A DNA stretch of 64,000 nt from Algoriphagus halophilus (GTDB lineage: Bacteria > Bacteroidota > Bacteroidia > Cytophagales > Cyclobacteriaceae): NCBI RefSeq assembly GCF_900129785.1, contig NZ_FSRC01000002.1, positions 930,001 through 994,000 on the forward strand. The letters run 5' to 3'. Below, one piece after another: positions 53,407 through 62,542 of the stretch; position 1 is the first letter of the stretch, and each line of letters opens with the position of its first letter. The translations under genes were made by a program, and so were the position numbers. The notes beneath the pieces were generated by a model that searched no databases, had not been told where the DNA came from, and worked only from the letters and a program-made list of their open reading frames with translations.

Positions 53407-54930
53407 ATGGAATACCAAAAATTGACTGGAAAAGAACTCAAGCAAATAAAAACATTAGGTCAGCTTAAGGCGGCCGGATACCAACCCAAATCCATTAAAG
53501 AAGAACTTCGTGACAATCTGATTCAAAAAATCAAAGCCAAAGAAAATGTTTTTGAAGGAATCTGGGGATATGAGGATACGGTGATTCCAGATATAGAACG
53601 CGCCATTTTATCCAGGCACAACATCAATTTATTGGGTCTTCGTGGACAGGCGAAAACTAGGATTGCCAGAATTATGACTCAACTATTGGATGAATATGTT
53701 CCGGTGGTTTTTGGTTCAGAATTGAATGATGATCCAATGGCACCCTTGAGTACCTATGCAAAAGAGAAAATTGAAGAAAAGGGTGAAGATACACCTGTTG
53801 CTTGGTGGCATCGAGATGATCGATATACCGAGAAATTGGCTACACCCGATGTGTCGGTGGCAGATTTGATTGGAGATGTAGATCCCATCAAAGCAGCAAC
53901 TATGAAATTGAGCTACAATGATGAACGTGTCATTCATTATGGGTTGGTGCCTCGCTCCCATCGCTCCATTTTTGTGATCAATGAATTACCGGATTTACAG
54001 GCAAGAATTCAGGTAGCCTTGTTCAATATTTTACAGGAAGGTGACATTCAAATTCGTGGTTTCAAATTGAGATTGCCTTTGGATATCCAGTTTGTCTTTA
54101 CCGCAAATCCCGAGGACTATACCAACCGAGGAAGTATTGTCACTCCTTTAAAAGACAGGATTGAAAGTCAGATCATTACCCATTATCCGAAGTCTATTGA
54201 AATAGGTAGAAGAATCACTTCTCAAGAAGCGAATCTGAAAGGGAAGCCAGTAGAAAACATTTTGGTGCCGGAATTGATGAAAGATTTGATTGAGCAAATT
54301 GCCATCGAAGCAAGAGCTTCAGAATACGTGGATGAGAAAAGTGGTGTTTCTGCCCGATTGACTATTTCTGCTTATGAAAATCTGATTTCAGCAGCGGAAA
54401 GGAGAATGTATATGAATGGGGAATCCAATACCATGGTTCGAATTGCCGATTTGATAGGAGTAATACCAGCCATTACAGGTAAAGTGGAGTTGGTGTATGA
54501 AGGAGAACAGGAAGGTGCTGGAATTGTAGCATATAGCTTGATTGGAAAAGCAATCCGTTCGCAGTTTGTGAATTACTTTCCTTCTCCAGAACAAAAGAAA
54601 AAGTCCAAAGAAGGAAACCCATATGTCATTCCACTAGCTTGGTTTGGAGAGGGAAATGAACTGGATATTTTGGCTTCTCAATCCGACAAGGATTACAAGA
54701 CTGCATTACAATCTGTTCCGGGATTGGAAGAAGTGGTCACTGGAATGGTGAAAAATTTGCCGGAAAAAGAGAAGGAATTCTTTATGGAATTTGCCCTACA
54801 TGGACTGGCAGAATATTCTCAATTGAGTAAAAAAATGCTGGATACCGGATTGAAATTCAAGGACCTATTCAGCTCCATGTTTGATATGGGGCCTGGGGAT
54901 CCAGACGATTTCGAAGAGGATGATTTATAA
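53407..54930 (+). CDS. MoxR/Mg-chelatase-I-like AAA+ ATPase
   Basis: 507 residues. Walker A reads GLRGQAKTR (Ala where the last Gly is usual), Walker B IFVINELPDL (Asn-Glu instead of Asp-Glu), sensor 1 VFTANPEDYT, and an arginine-containing PLKDRIESQI. The domain order matches bacterial chelatase-like ATPases, but the two key positions deviate, so ATP hydrolysis may be altered. It probably works as a ring with the upstream VWA protein. A terminator follows. Confidence 0.85.
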   Translation: MEYQKLTGKELKQIKTLGQLKAAGYQPKSIKEELRDNLIQKIKAKENVFEGIWGYEDTVIPDIERAILSRHNINLLGLRGQAKTRIARIMTQLLDEYVPVVFGSELNDDPMAPLSTYAKEKIEEKGEDTPVAWWHRDDRYTEKLATPDVSVADLIGDVDPIKAATMKLSYNDERVIHYGLVPRSHRSIFVINELPDLQARIQVALFNILQEGDIQIRGFKLRLPLDIQFVFTANPEDYTNRGSIVTPLKDRIESQIITHYPKSIEIGRRITSQEANLKGKPVENILVPELMKDLIEQIAIEARASEYVDEKSGVSARLTISAYENLISAAERRMYMNGESNTMVRIADLIGVIPAITGKVELVYEGEQEGAGIVAYSLIGKAIRSQFVNYFPSPEQKKKSKEGNPYVIPLAWFGEGNELDILASQSDKDYKTALQSVPGLEEVVTGMVKNLPEKEKEFFMEFALHGLAEYSQLSKKMLDTGLKFKDLFSSMFDMGPGDPDDFEEDDL

Positions 54931-54956
54931 GCTTTTATTCATATAATTAGAACTGA

Positions 54957-54992
54957 AACCTTTGAAGTCTTTAGGATCTCGAAGGTTTTTTT
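54957..54992 (+). terminator. Probable terminator after the AAA+ gene
   Basis: AACCTTTGA pairs with TCGAAGGTT (one wobble), followed by a run of seven Ts. Confidence 0.7.
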
Positions 54993-55015
54993 GTATTCAA
55001 TTATTCAGTGTTAGT

Positions 55016-55381
55016 TTACCATTTTAAATGAATTAAAATCAACGCGATCAAAGCAGGAAAACCCTGAATCCAAAAGATTTTTTTGCTCGCAGTCAAGGCT
55101 CCATAAATTCCCGCTATTAACACACAGCTCAAGAAGAAAATTGCGATATAAAATGACCAATGATGATCTTCAATCAATAAAGACCAAATGAGCCCTGCTA
55201 CCAAAAATCCATTGTACAAACCCTGGTTAGCAGCTAATACTTTGGTTTTAGGGAATACTTCGGGGGGTATTTGTTTAAAGGTCTTGCGGCCAATGGTATC
55301 CCAAGCGAACATTTCGAAGTATAAGAAATAGAGATGCAGTGCTGCAATTAAGCCAATTAGGATGTCTGTTAGAAGTGCCAT
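55016..55381 (-). CDS. DUF1304 membrane protein
   Basis: 121 residues, four helices. HLYFLYFEMFAWDT near the N-terminus and ANQGLYNGFLVAGL in the middle are signature DUF1304 blocks. Function unknown. Confidence 0.88.
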   Translation of the reverse strand: MALLTDILIGLIAALHLYFLYFEMFAWDTIGRKTFKQIPPEVFPKTKVLAANQGLYNGFLVAGLIWSLLIEDHHWSFYIAIFFLSCVLIAGIYGALTASKKIFWIQGFPALIALILIHLKW

Positions 55382-55560
55382 GAAGTTGAAGTTTGGATTT
55401 AAATTACATCTTTGTGATCAATAATTGAATAGGTACTTCAAGTGATGTATAATTCTTTTTTCTAGACTGGGAATTCAGCAAGTATCAAAAACAATGGGAT
55501 TAGTTATACCTGGATAAAATTCATTACTTTCACAGTTGAATTAGTTCTATACTTTATCAA

Positions 55561-55740
55561 CCGGAAGCGGTCTTCGATGAAAATCGAGGTGAAAAGGGAA
55601 TCGTGTGAAAATCACGAACTGTCGCGCAACTGTAAGTAACATACCAAAGGAGTTCATCCTTGCATGTCCACTGTTTTGATCCCCATCGAGGCGGGAAGGA
55701 CGATGAAATCCGTTACAAGTCAGGAGACCTGCCTATTCCG
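55561..55740 (+). ncRNA. Cobalamin riboswitch aptamer
   Basis: The B12 box AGTCAGGAGACCTGCC lies at 55718-55733. Upstream are the other conserved blocks: GAGGTGAAAAGGGAA and ACTGTCGCGCAACTGTAA. CGGAA at 55562-55566 can pair with TTCCG at 55736-55740 as stem P1. The order and content are unmistakable for an adenosylcobalamin-class riboswitch. It precedes metE, the standard arrangement in which B12 turns off the B12-independent enzyme. Confidence 0.95.
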
Positions 55741-55756
55741 ACCTACCTGAAGGTAG
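55741..55756 (+). other. Short hairpin just after the aptamer
   Basis: CCTACC TGAA GGTAGG forms a perfect 6-bp hairpin immediately 3' of the riboswitch core. It has no T-run, so it is not a plain terminator and may be part of the switching region. The following 55757-55927 contains no gene. Confidence 0.5.
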
Positions 55757-55927
55757 GAGAGACAATGCTTTCGCGATTTGAAGCTTTTTGTCGGGTTTGA
55801 TGCATTATTTCTGAGCTTAACTATTTGTCTGTCCATTCCAGACCAGATAGGCTATGCCTTAGGAAAAATCTGCATTCTTCTTGATAAAACATTCAATTTC
55901 AAAGTGTTGTGAGGTTCAGTACAAGAG

Positions 55928-55961
55928 CTTTTAACTCATTATTCAAATTAAAAGTTAAAAG
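55928..55961 (+). promoter_or_regulatory. Hairpin covering the metE ribosome-binding region
   Basis: CTTTTAACT (55928-55936) is perfectly complementary to AGTTAAAAG (55953-55961), whose last base lies 2 nt before the metE ATG. It would hide the start region and may be the expression platform of the distant riboswitch, or an independent translational control. Confidence 0.5.
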
Positions 55962-55963
55962 AG

Positions 55964-58291
55964 ATGCAAACGCACAATCTTGGCTACCCGCGAATTGGTA
56001 GCAACCGAGAACTCAAAAAAGCCTGCGAGTCTTATTGGTCAGGCAAAATCACGTTACATGAATTACAAAGTGTCGGCGAGTCCATCCGAAAACAAAACTG
56101 GAAACTTCAGCAGGAGGTAGGAATTGATTTGATTCCTTCCAATGATTTTTCCTTTTACGATCAGGTATTGGATATGTCATTGATGGTGGGAGCGATTCCA
56201 GATCGTTACCATGAGGTGATTTTACAAAAAGGGAATAATGAACTGGACTTGTATTTTGCCATGGCCAGAGGGTATCAACAAAATGGGTTGGATATCACTG
56301 CTATGGAAATGACCAAGTGGTTTGATACCAATTATCATTACATCGTTCCCGAATTTAGAAAAGACCAACAGTTCAAGTTGTTTTCTACAAAGGCAATTCA
56401 GGAATATAACGAAGCTAAACATACTGGAATTTCCACCAAGCCGGTATTGATAGGTCCTGTTTCTTATTTATTGTTGGGTAAAGAAAAAGAGTCCGGATTT
56501 GATCGGATAGATTTAATCAAAAATCTTCTTCCAGTGTATCTGGAAATACTAAAAAAGTTGGATGCAAACCATGTAGAATGGGTTCAATTTGATGAACCAT
56601 TTTTAGCGATCGAATTGGGTGCGAAAGAGAAGAAAGCTCTTCACTTTGCTTATTCAGAAATAAAAAAAGTTTTTCCTTCCCTAAAAATCATTTTGGCCAA
56701 TTACTTTGACTGTTTTGGGGAAAATCTGGAAACTGCACTTTCACTTCCAGTTCATACGCTTCATTTAGACTTAGTGAGATGTCCTTCCCAGCTACACGAC
56801 ATCTTGGATTCTGGAAAACTCGGAGGGCAAAAGCACCTTTCTTTAGGCCTCATAGATGGTAGGAATATTTGGATGAATGATTTTCAGAAGTCACTTTTTT
56901 ATATCCAAAAGGCGGTGGATCAAATTGGTTCAGATCGAGTGTGGGTTGCTCCTTCTTGCTCTCTGATTCATTCACCTTGTGATTTAGCATTGGAAACCAA
57001 TGAAAAATCTCTTGCACCCCAGATTAAAGAATGGTTGGCGTTTGCGAAGCAAAAAATCGAAGAAGTAGTATGCCTGAAAAAGCTGGCTGAGAAAGATCCC
57101 TCCTTGGAAGCACTCGAACAATTAGGGCAAAATCAGCGCGCTATTGAGAATAGAAAGACTTCCACTTTGATCCACAACGAACAAGTGAAAAGTAGGGTCA
57201 AAGCGATCAACTCAAGGGATGATCAACGCCAAAGCCCCTTTTCTATCCGTCAGGGAATACAGAAAAAAGCTTTAGACCTTCCTCTTTTTCCCACTACCAC
57301 GATAGGATCTTTTCCTCAGACCAAGGAGGTCCGATCCTGGAGAGCGAGATTTAAAAAAGGAGATCTTAGCCGAGAGGATTATGAAAGACTCTTGGAGGAT
57401 GAAACCCGGGAGTCTATCGTATGGCAGGAATCGATCGGGATGGATGTATTGGTTCATGGAGAATTTGAGCGAAATGACATGGTGGAATATTTTGGTGAAC
57501 AGTTAGCCGGTTTTGCCTTTACCAAAAATGGGTGGGTTCAAAGTTATGGTAGCCGTTGTGTGAAACCTCCGATCATTTATGGAGATGTTCACAGACCTGC
57601 GGCAATGACTGTCCGCTGGTCAGCTTTTGCCCAATCTCTTACCGATAAGCTTGTAAAGGGCATGTTGACGGGGCCAGTAACTATATTACAATGGAGCTTT
57701 GTCAGAAATGATCAGCCAAGATCCCAAACATGTACCCAAATTGCATTGGCCATACGGGATGAGGTCGTGGATTTGGAAAAAGCTGGGATCAAAGTGATTC
57801 AAATAGATGAGCCCGCAATTCGTGAGGGGCTTCCCCTTCGTAAATCTGATTGGCAAGAATATTTAAATTGGGCTGTTCGAGCTTTTAGAATCTCTGCTAG
57901 CGGAGTTAAAGATGAAACGCAGATTCATACCCATATGTGTTATTCTGAGTTCAATGATATCATCCAGAATATTGCGGACATGGATGCCGATGTGATTACT
58001 ATTGAGTGTTCTAGATCTCAAATGGAGCTGTTAGATGCATTTGGTCAATTTAATTATCCCAACGAAATCGGTCCAGGAGTTTATGATATCCATTCGCCAA
58101 GAGTACCGAGTAGGGCTGAAATGGTGGATTTAATGGAAAAAGCCAAAGAGGTAATTCCGGTGTCTAATTTATGGGTAAATCCCGATTGTGGATTAAAAAC
58201 CCGCCATTGGGAAGAAACCAAAAAGGCCTTGACTGAAATGGTCGGTGCGGCAAAGGATTTAAGAGAAGCTATGATTGAATCTGTTTCTTAG
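55964..58291 (+). CDS. metE: Cobalamin-independent methionine synthase MetE
   Basis: 775 residues, typical for the two-barrel enzyme. The N-terminal half begins LGYPRIGSNRELKKACE. In the C-terminal barrel TTIGSFPQTKEVR marks the methyl-folate side, and zinc ligands are in HTHMCYSEF (His, Cys), IECSRSQME (Glu) and VNPDCGLKTR (Cys). It transfers a methyl group from methyltetrahydrofolate to homocysteine. The leader carries a cobalamin riboswitch, so the gene should be silenced when B12 is plentiful. A terminator follows directly. Confidence 0.96.
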   Translation: MQTHNLGYPRIGSNRELKKACESYWSGKITLHELQSVGESIRKQNWKLQQEVGIDLIPSNDFSFYDQVLDMSLMVGAIPDRYHEVILQKGNNELDLYFAMARGYQQNGLDITAMEMTKWFDTNYHYIVPEFRKDQQFKLFSTKAIQEYNEAKHTGISTKPVLIGPVSYLLLGKEKESGFDRIDLIKNLLPVYLEILKKLDANHVEWVQFDEPFLAIELGAKEKKALHFAYSEIKKVFPSLKIILANYFDCFGENLETALSLPVHTLHLDLVRCPSQLHDILDSGKLGGQKHLSLGLIDGRNIWMNDFQKSLFYIQKAVDQIGSDRVWVAPSCSLIHSPCDLALETNEKSLAPQIKEWLAFAKQKIEEVVCLKKLAEKDPSLEALEQLGQNQRAIENRKTSTLIHNEQVKSRVKAINSRDDQRQSPFSIRQGIQKKALDLPLFPTTTIGSFPQTKEVRSWRARFKKGDLSREDYERLLEDETRESIVWQESIGMDVLVHGEFERNDMVEYFGEQLAGFAFTKNGWVQSYGSRCVKPPIIYGDVHRPAAMTVRWSAFAQSLTDKLVKGMLTGPVTILQWSFVRNDQPRSQTCTQIALAIRDEVVDLEKAGIKVIQIDEPAIREGLPLRKSDWQEYLNWAVRAFRISASGVKDETQIHTHMCYSEFNDIIQNIADMDADVITIECSRSQMELLDAFGQFNYPNEIGPGVYDIHSPRVPSRAEMVDLMEKAKEVIPVSNLWVNPDCGLKTRHWEETKKALTEMVGAAKDLREAMIESVS

Positions 58292-58295
58292 TATT

Positions 58296-58324
58296 AAAGG
58301 GCAAGTAAATTACTTGCCCTTTTT
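58296..58324. terminator. Bidirectional terminator after metE
   Basis: AAAGGGCAAGTAA pairs with TTACTTGCCCTTT around a minimal loop, with Ts on both strands. It serves metE and the convergent small gene. Confidence 0.85.
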
Positions 58325-58661
58325 ATATCTCCTCTAAAATTGAATTTCCTTTTGATCTGTCTCCCGAAGTCCATTGCCAGGTTTCGTGAAGGCGGATTTT
58401 TCCATTTTCCAGAAGCTCAGGAACAGATGTACAGACTCCTGTCATCAGTTCTCCTTGCGAATTGATCTGATGATACCGCATATCAATTTCTCCGGCATCG
58501 TTTACAATCCCGATCAAATGTCCTTTTATAATTTTTCCACCAGAATAGTCACAGGAAAGAATTTTTCCTTCTTGCTTGTAGTGAAAAATGGTTTCTTCAG
58601 AAGTTTCCCCGTTCTCTGTATTGCTGATGGGGCGAAAAGATTTGCCATCGTAATTCATCAT
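58323..58661 (-). CDS. Hypothetical beta-rich small protein
   Basis: 112 residues, mostly strands: YDGKSFRPISNTENGE, FHYKQEGKILSCDYSGGKIIKGHLIG, and LHETWQWTSGDRSKGNSILEEI at the end. Relatives in databases are often labelled N-acetylglutamate synthase, but nothing here resembles a GNAT acyltransferase. Its ATG overlaps the hflX stop by 4 nt, so translation is probably coupled. Confidence 0.72.
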   Translation of the reverse strand: MMNYDGKSFRPISNTENGETSEETIFHYKQEGKILSCDYSGGKIIKGHLIGIVNDAGEIDMRYHQINSQGELMTGVCTSVPELLENGKIRLHETWQWTSGDRSKGNSILEEI

Positions 58662-59932
58662 TGAGAGGAATTATCGGTTTCTTTCATTTCCCAGTCCACT
58701 ATTTCATTTTCAAGGTAATGTGGGTAAATTTTTCGATGGGCTTTCTTCACCTCAGCAACCAAAGATTCTCGGAATTCCTCCACATGAAGTCCAGAGGTAG
58801 CGGCCATAAATACAGGCTTGATACCGGTTTTTTTCTCATAGGCATCAGACAAAGAAGGAAAATCCAAGTAATTGGCTTCTTCCAATTCCAGTTCACTCAT
58901 ATTCATGATGCCTTCCTCATCGGGCATGGTTTCTACCAAATCAATTTTGTTGAACACCAACAGGATAGGCTTGTCACCAGCATTGATTTCTCTTAGAGTT
59001 TCAGTCACAACATTGATATGATCTTCAAAATTGGGATGAGAAATATCGACTACGTGGACCAATAAATCAGCCTCCCGGATTTCATCCAAGGTAGACTTGA
59101 AGGACTCAATCAAGTGAGTAGGCAGTTTTCGGATAAAACCTACCGTATCTGATAAAAGGAATGGAATATTATCCAAAACCACTTTTCTGACGGTGGAGTC
59201 CACGGTCGCAAAAAGCTTGTTTTCTGCAAGAATATCAGTTTTGGTTATCAGGTTCATCAAGGTACTTTTTCCCACGTTGGTATATCCTACCAAAGCAACC
59301 CTTACAATGCCTTTTCTACCTTTTCGTTGGGTAATCCCTTGCTTTTCAATATCTCTGAGTTTTGATTTCAGCAGGGTGATTTTATTCCGAATGTCTCTTT
59401 TATCTGTTTCAATCTCTTTCTCACCCGCACCACCACGAGTACTGGTTCCCCCTCTTTGACGCTCCAAGTGCGTCCACATTCTGGTCAAACGAGGAAGTAA
59501 GTATTGGAAACGAGCCAGCTCAACCTGGGTCTTTGCTTGGGCTGTTTGGGCTCTGTTTAGAAATATATCGAGGATTAATAAGGAGCGATCATAGATTTTT
59601 ACTTTCAGCTCATTTTCCAAATTCCGCATTTGGGAAGGGGAAAGATCGTCGTCGAATATGACCATGTCCACTTCAAAATGCTCTACGTATGATTGTATTT
59701 CTTCCAGTTTTCCTGACCCTATAAATGTGCGGATATCAGGCTTATCCATTTTTTGGGTAAAGCGATAAACTGTTTTGGCTCCCAAGGTTTCTGTAAGAAA
59801 TGCCAATTCATCCAAATGCTCTTCAGTTTCCCGCTCTGTCTCCCCTTGTCGGATGATCGTTACCAATACAGCTGTATCCACTTTTGGAGCGGTATCGTGT
59901 AATTTTTGAAGTTTTCTTGAAAATTTACCCAT
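58658..59932 (-). CDS. hflX: GTPase HflX
   Basis: 424 residues. N-terminal HflX domain with FDDDLSPSQMRNLE and VYDRSLLILDIFL-type segments, a coiled linker (QRGGTSTRGGAGEKEIE), then a G domain: GYTNVGKSTLMN (G1), DTVGFI (G3), NKIDLV (G4). Ribosome-associated GTPase that rescues or splits stalled ribosomes. Confidence 0.95.
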   Translation of the reverse strand: MGKFSRKLQKLHDTAPKVDTAVLVTIIRQGETERETEEHLDELAFLTETLGAKTVYRFTQKMDKPDIRTFIGSGKLEEIQSYVEHFEVDMVIFDDDLSPSQMRNLENELKVKIYDRSLLILDIFLNRAQTAQAKTQVELARFQYLLPRLTRMWTHLERQRGGTSTRGGAGEKEIETDKRDIRNKITLLKSKLRDIEKQGITQRKGRKGIVRVALVGYTNVGKSTLMNLITKTDILAENKLFATVDSTVRKVVLDNIPFLLSDTVGFIRKLPTHLIESFKSTLDEIREADLLVHVVDISHPNFEDHINVVTETLREINAGDKPILLVFNKIDLVETMPDEEGIMNMSELELEEANYLDFPSLSDAYEKKTGIKPVFMAATSGLHVEEFRESLVAEVKKAHRKIYPHYLENEIVDWEMKETDNSSQ

Positions 59933-60135
59933 GAGATTCTGTTATATGCTACTAAAAAGCATTTGAGGTAGATTAAGTTTCATTTTATCAAATTCTCTCC
60001 TCTAAACTTAGAATTATGCTGTATGCTTCTTATTATTCTGCAAAGTTCGGGATATTTCCTTAGAATTGATTAGGATACTCCGTATTGGCTTGGTTATTTT
60101 ACCATTTAATTAATTGCCGTATACGTACATCACCC

Positions 60136-60690
60136 ATGGCTGAGATTTGTAAAACCAGTTTACCTGGTGTCTTAGAAATATTTCCTAAGGTTTTTAATGA
60201 TCAAAGAGGTTATTTCTTTGAATCATTCAGGGCAGACTGGTTAGAGAAAGAGCATGTTTTTGAAACTTGGGTACAGGATAATCAGTCTTATTCACAGAAA
60301 GGAACAGTAAGAGGATTACACTTCCAACGGGAACCATTTGCACAAGCAAAACTAGTTAGGGTAATTCAAGGGAAGGTCTTGGATGTGGTCGTGGATTTGA
60401 GGAAGGATTCCGAAACATTCGGGTCCTATTATTCTACTATTATGGACACTGAAAAGCATAATCTTTTGTATGTTCCAAGAGGATTTGCACATGGATTTTC
60501 AGTATTGGAAGATGCGATTTTTGTTTATAAGTGTTCCAATTATTACGATAAGGAAAGTGAAGGGGGTATTCTATGGAATGACCCAAGTCTTCAGATTGAT
60601 TGGATGGTGAATGATCCGATTATTTCTGAGAAAGATACAAAGTGGCAAAGTTTAGAGGAATTCAAAGTAACTAGCGAAGGAGGATTGTAA
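60136..60690 (+). CDS. rfbC: dTDP-4-dehydrorhamnose 3,5-epimerase
   Basis: 184 residues from the ATG at 60136; the frame is open 17 codons further, but the family begins exactly here (KTSLPGVLEIFPKVFNDQRGYFFESF). RGLHFQREPFAQAKLVRVIQGKVLDVVVDLR is the cupin core with the catalytic His. Makes dTDP-4-keto-L-rhamnose for cell-surface sugars. The other rml genes are not present. Its stop overlaps the next start by one base. Confidence 0.93.
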   Translation: MAEICKTSLPGVLEIFPKVFNDQRGYFFESFRADWLEKEHVFETWVQDNQSYSQKGTVRGLHFQREPFAQAKLVRVIQGKVLDVVVDLRKDSETFGSYYSTIMDTEKHNLLYVPRGFAHGFSVLEDAIFVYKCSNYYDKESEGGILWNDPSLQIDWMVNDPIISEKDTKWQSLEEFKVTSEGGL

Positions 60691-61436
60691 TGGGAATTTT
60701 TGATTTATTCAAAAAAAAGGAAGTAGTATTTGAAGATTTGGACCTGAGTTGGATGCAGGTGGATATGCATTCCCACCTGATTCCTGGGATTGATGATGGC
60801 TCTAAATCCATGGAGGAGTCCTTGGGGCTGATCAAACGCTTATCAGATTTTGGACTCAGGAAGATCATCACCACGCCCCATATCATGTCCGAATACTACC
60901 GGAATACCCCAGAAATTATAAACATGGGCCTTCAGGATGTTCGTAGAGCAGTAAAAAATGAGGGGATAGAGATCGAAATTGAGGCTGCGGCTGAATATTA
61001 CATGGATGAGATATTCCTGGAAAAGGTAAAATCCGGAGAGGAATTACTAACCTTTGGCCCCAATCATATATTGGTGGAAACAGGATTCATCAATAAGCCT
61101 CAAATGCTTCTGGAAACTTTCTTTCAATTAGAAATGGCGGGGTACAAACCTATTTTTGCCCACCCTGAGAGATATCAATATTTAATTTCAGATAAAAAGC
61201 TTCTGGAAGACTTGGTAGATAGACAAATCAGTTTTCAAGTAAACCTTCTTTCTTTAACTGGGTTTTATTCCAAGCAAGTAAAAGATTTTGCTGAAATGCT
61301 ATTAGAGCGAAACTTGGTTAAATTTTTTGGGACTGATTGCCATAACCCAAGGTACCTAGACATGTTGGAGACCTTGACAAGGTCAAAGTCCTATCAAAAG
61401 ATCAAGGAAATAGAAATTCTCAATTCAAGTCTATAA
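60690..61436 (+). CDS. CpsB/YwqE-type tyrosine-protein phosphatase (PHP family)
   Basis: 248 residues. MQVDMHSHLIPGIDDGSKSMEESL is the PHP metal site (HxH) and helix of CpsB/CapC phosphatases; ITTPHIM, IFAHPERYQ and FGTDCHNPR provide the remaining metal ligands. It would remove phosphate from the tyrosine cluster of a capsule-type BY-kinase, regulating polysaccharide export. No such kinase is in the window. Confidence 0.9.
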   Translation: MGIFDLFKKKEVVFEDLDLSWMQVDMHSHLIPGIDDGSKSMEESLGLIKRLSDFGLRKIITTPHIMSEYYRNTPEIINMGLQDVRRAVKNEGIEIEIEAAAEYYMDEIFLEKVKSGEELLTFGPNHILVETGFINKPQMLLETFFQLEMAGYKPIFAHPERYQYLISDKKLLEDLVDRQISFQVNLLSLTGFYSKQVKDFAEMLLERNLVKFFGTDCHNPRYLDMLETLTRSKSYQKIKEIEILNSSL

Positions 61437-61445
61437 TCTATACAA

Positions 61446-62399
61446 GTGAAAATTTTTATCACTGGAATCACAGGTCTTTTAGGAAGCTATGTAGCCAAAG
61501 AGTTTGCCTCTTTGGGAGAAATACATGGTTTCAAAAGAAAGAACTCTTCTACCCGATTATTGGATGGGGTTAATTTTCCAATTCATTGGCATGAAGGCAC
61601 TATTTCAGATGTGGGATCCATTGATGATGCAATTCAAGAGATGGACCTGGTAATTCACTGTGCAGGAATGGTCTCTTTTCTTCCAGGGGATGAGGAAGAA
61701 CTGTTTGAAGTAAATGTTCGAGGCACTTCCAATTTGGTGAATTGCATGTTGAATGCGGGTGTTAAGAAACTAATTCACGTAAGCTCTGTGTCTGCATTGG
61801 GTAGAAATCCAGAATTAAGCGTAATTGATGAGGAGCATAAGTGGGTGGATTCACCTCTAAATACTAAATATGGTACCTCCAAATACCTTGGGGAGTTAGA
61901 AGCTTGGAGAGGAGAGCAGGAAGGGCTGGAATTGATTGTGGTAAATCCTTCTATCCTTTTAGGGAAAATAAGTGATGAGAGAAGCAGTACCTCTATTTAT
62001 GCTCATGTTTTAGGAAATTCGAGCTACTATCCTGTGGGTAGTATAAATTATCTGGACGTTAGAGATGCTTCGAAAATCATGAGGGAACTTTATGAAAAGG
62101 CTTGTTGGGGAGATCGGTTTATTCTCAACAAAGAGACCATTAAATACCGGGAGTTTTTCGAAAAGATGGCGAAAGCATTTGGTAAAAAGGTCCCAACTAA
62201 ACCGGTTTCTAATTCTTTATTGAAATTAGGCTTGTTCTTCCTGGGCATAGCCCGAATGTTACGCTTGAGTAAAAACCCACTGAATAAACAAACGGCAATG
62301 ATTTCCCAGCAGGACATCACCTTCAAAAATGATAAAATAGAAAAGCTCCTTCATTTTAAATATACTCCGATCGAGGAGACCTTTTTGTGGGCGAAATAA
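61446..62399 (+). CDS. NAD-dependent epimerase/dehydratase family protein
   Basis: 317 residues from a GTG at 61446. Rossmann motif FITGITGLLGSYVAKE, VNVRGTSNLVN, the Ser of HVSSVSALG, and the catalytic Y-x3-K in KYGTSKYLGELEAW. Extended SDR fold of the dihydroflavonol-reductase-like branch. Sugar or other hydroxyl substrate unknown; it follows the cpsB-like gene by 9 nt. Confidence 0.9.
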   Translation: MKIFITGITGLLGSYVAKEFASLGEIHGFKRKNSSTRLLDGVNFPIHWHEGTISDVGSIDDAIQEMDLVIHCAGMVSFLPGDEEELFEVNVRGTSNLVNCMLNAGVKKLIHVSSVSALGRNPELSVIDEEHKWVDSPLNTKYGTSKYLGELEAWRGEQEGLELIVVNPSILLGKISDERSSTSIYAHVLGNSSYYPVGSINYLDVRDASKIMRELYEKACWGDRFILNKETIKYREFFEKMAKAFGKKVPTKPVSNSLLKLGLFFLGIARMLRLSKNPLNKQTAMISQQDITFKNDKIEKLLHFKYTPIEETFLWAK

Positions 62400-62542
62400 A
62401 CTTATTTTTTGAAGCGATCGTTTGCTTCTTAGATGGTCGAAATGTTTTAGGAATTATTTCTAGATTTTGACACAAAAATTAACAAATTGAGATTTTGAGA
62501 GAACAATTTATTTGGTATCTTAAATAAACTTAACTCATCTTA

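Noticed and set aside
58323..58661. Annotation as N-acetylglutamate synthase
   Set aside because: This label is common for the family but there is no acetyl-CoA-binding motif or GNAT fold in 112 residues.
62400..62445. GAAGC...GCTTC hairpin after the epimerase gene as a terminator
   Set aside because: The stem is only five base pairs and no T-run follows it.
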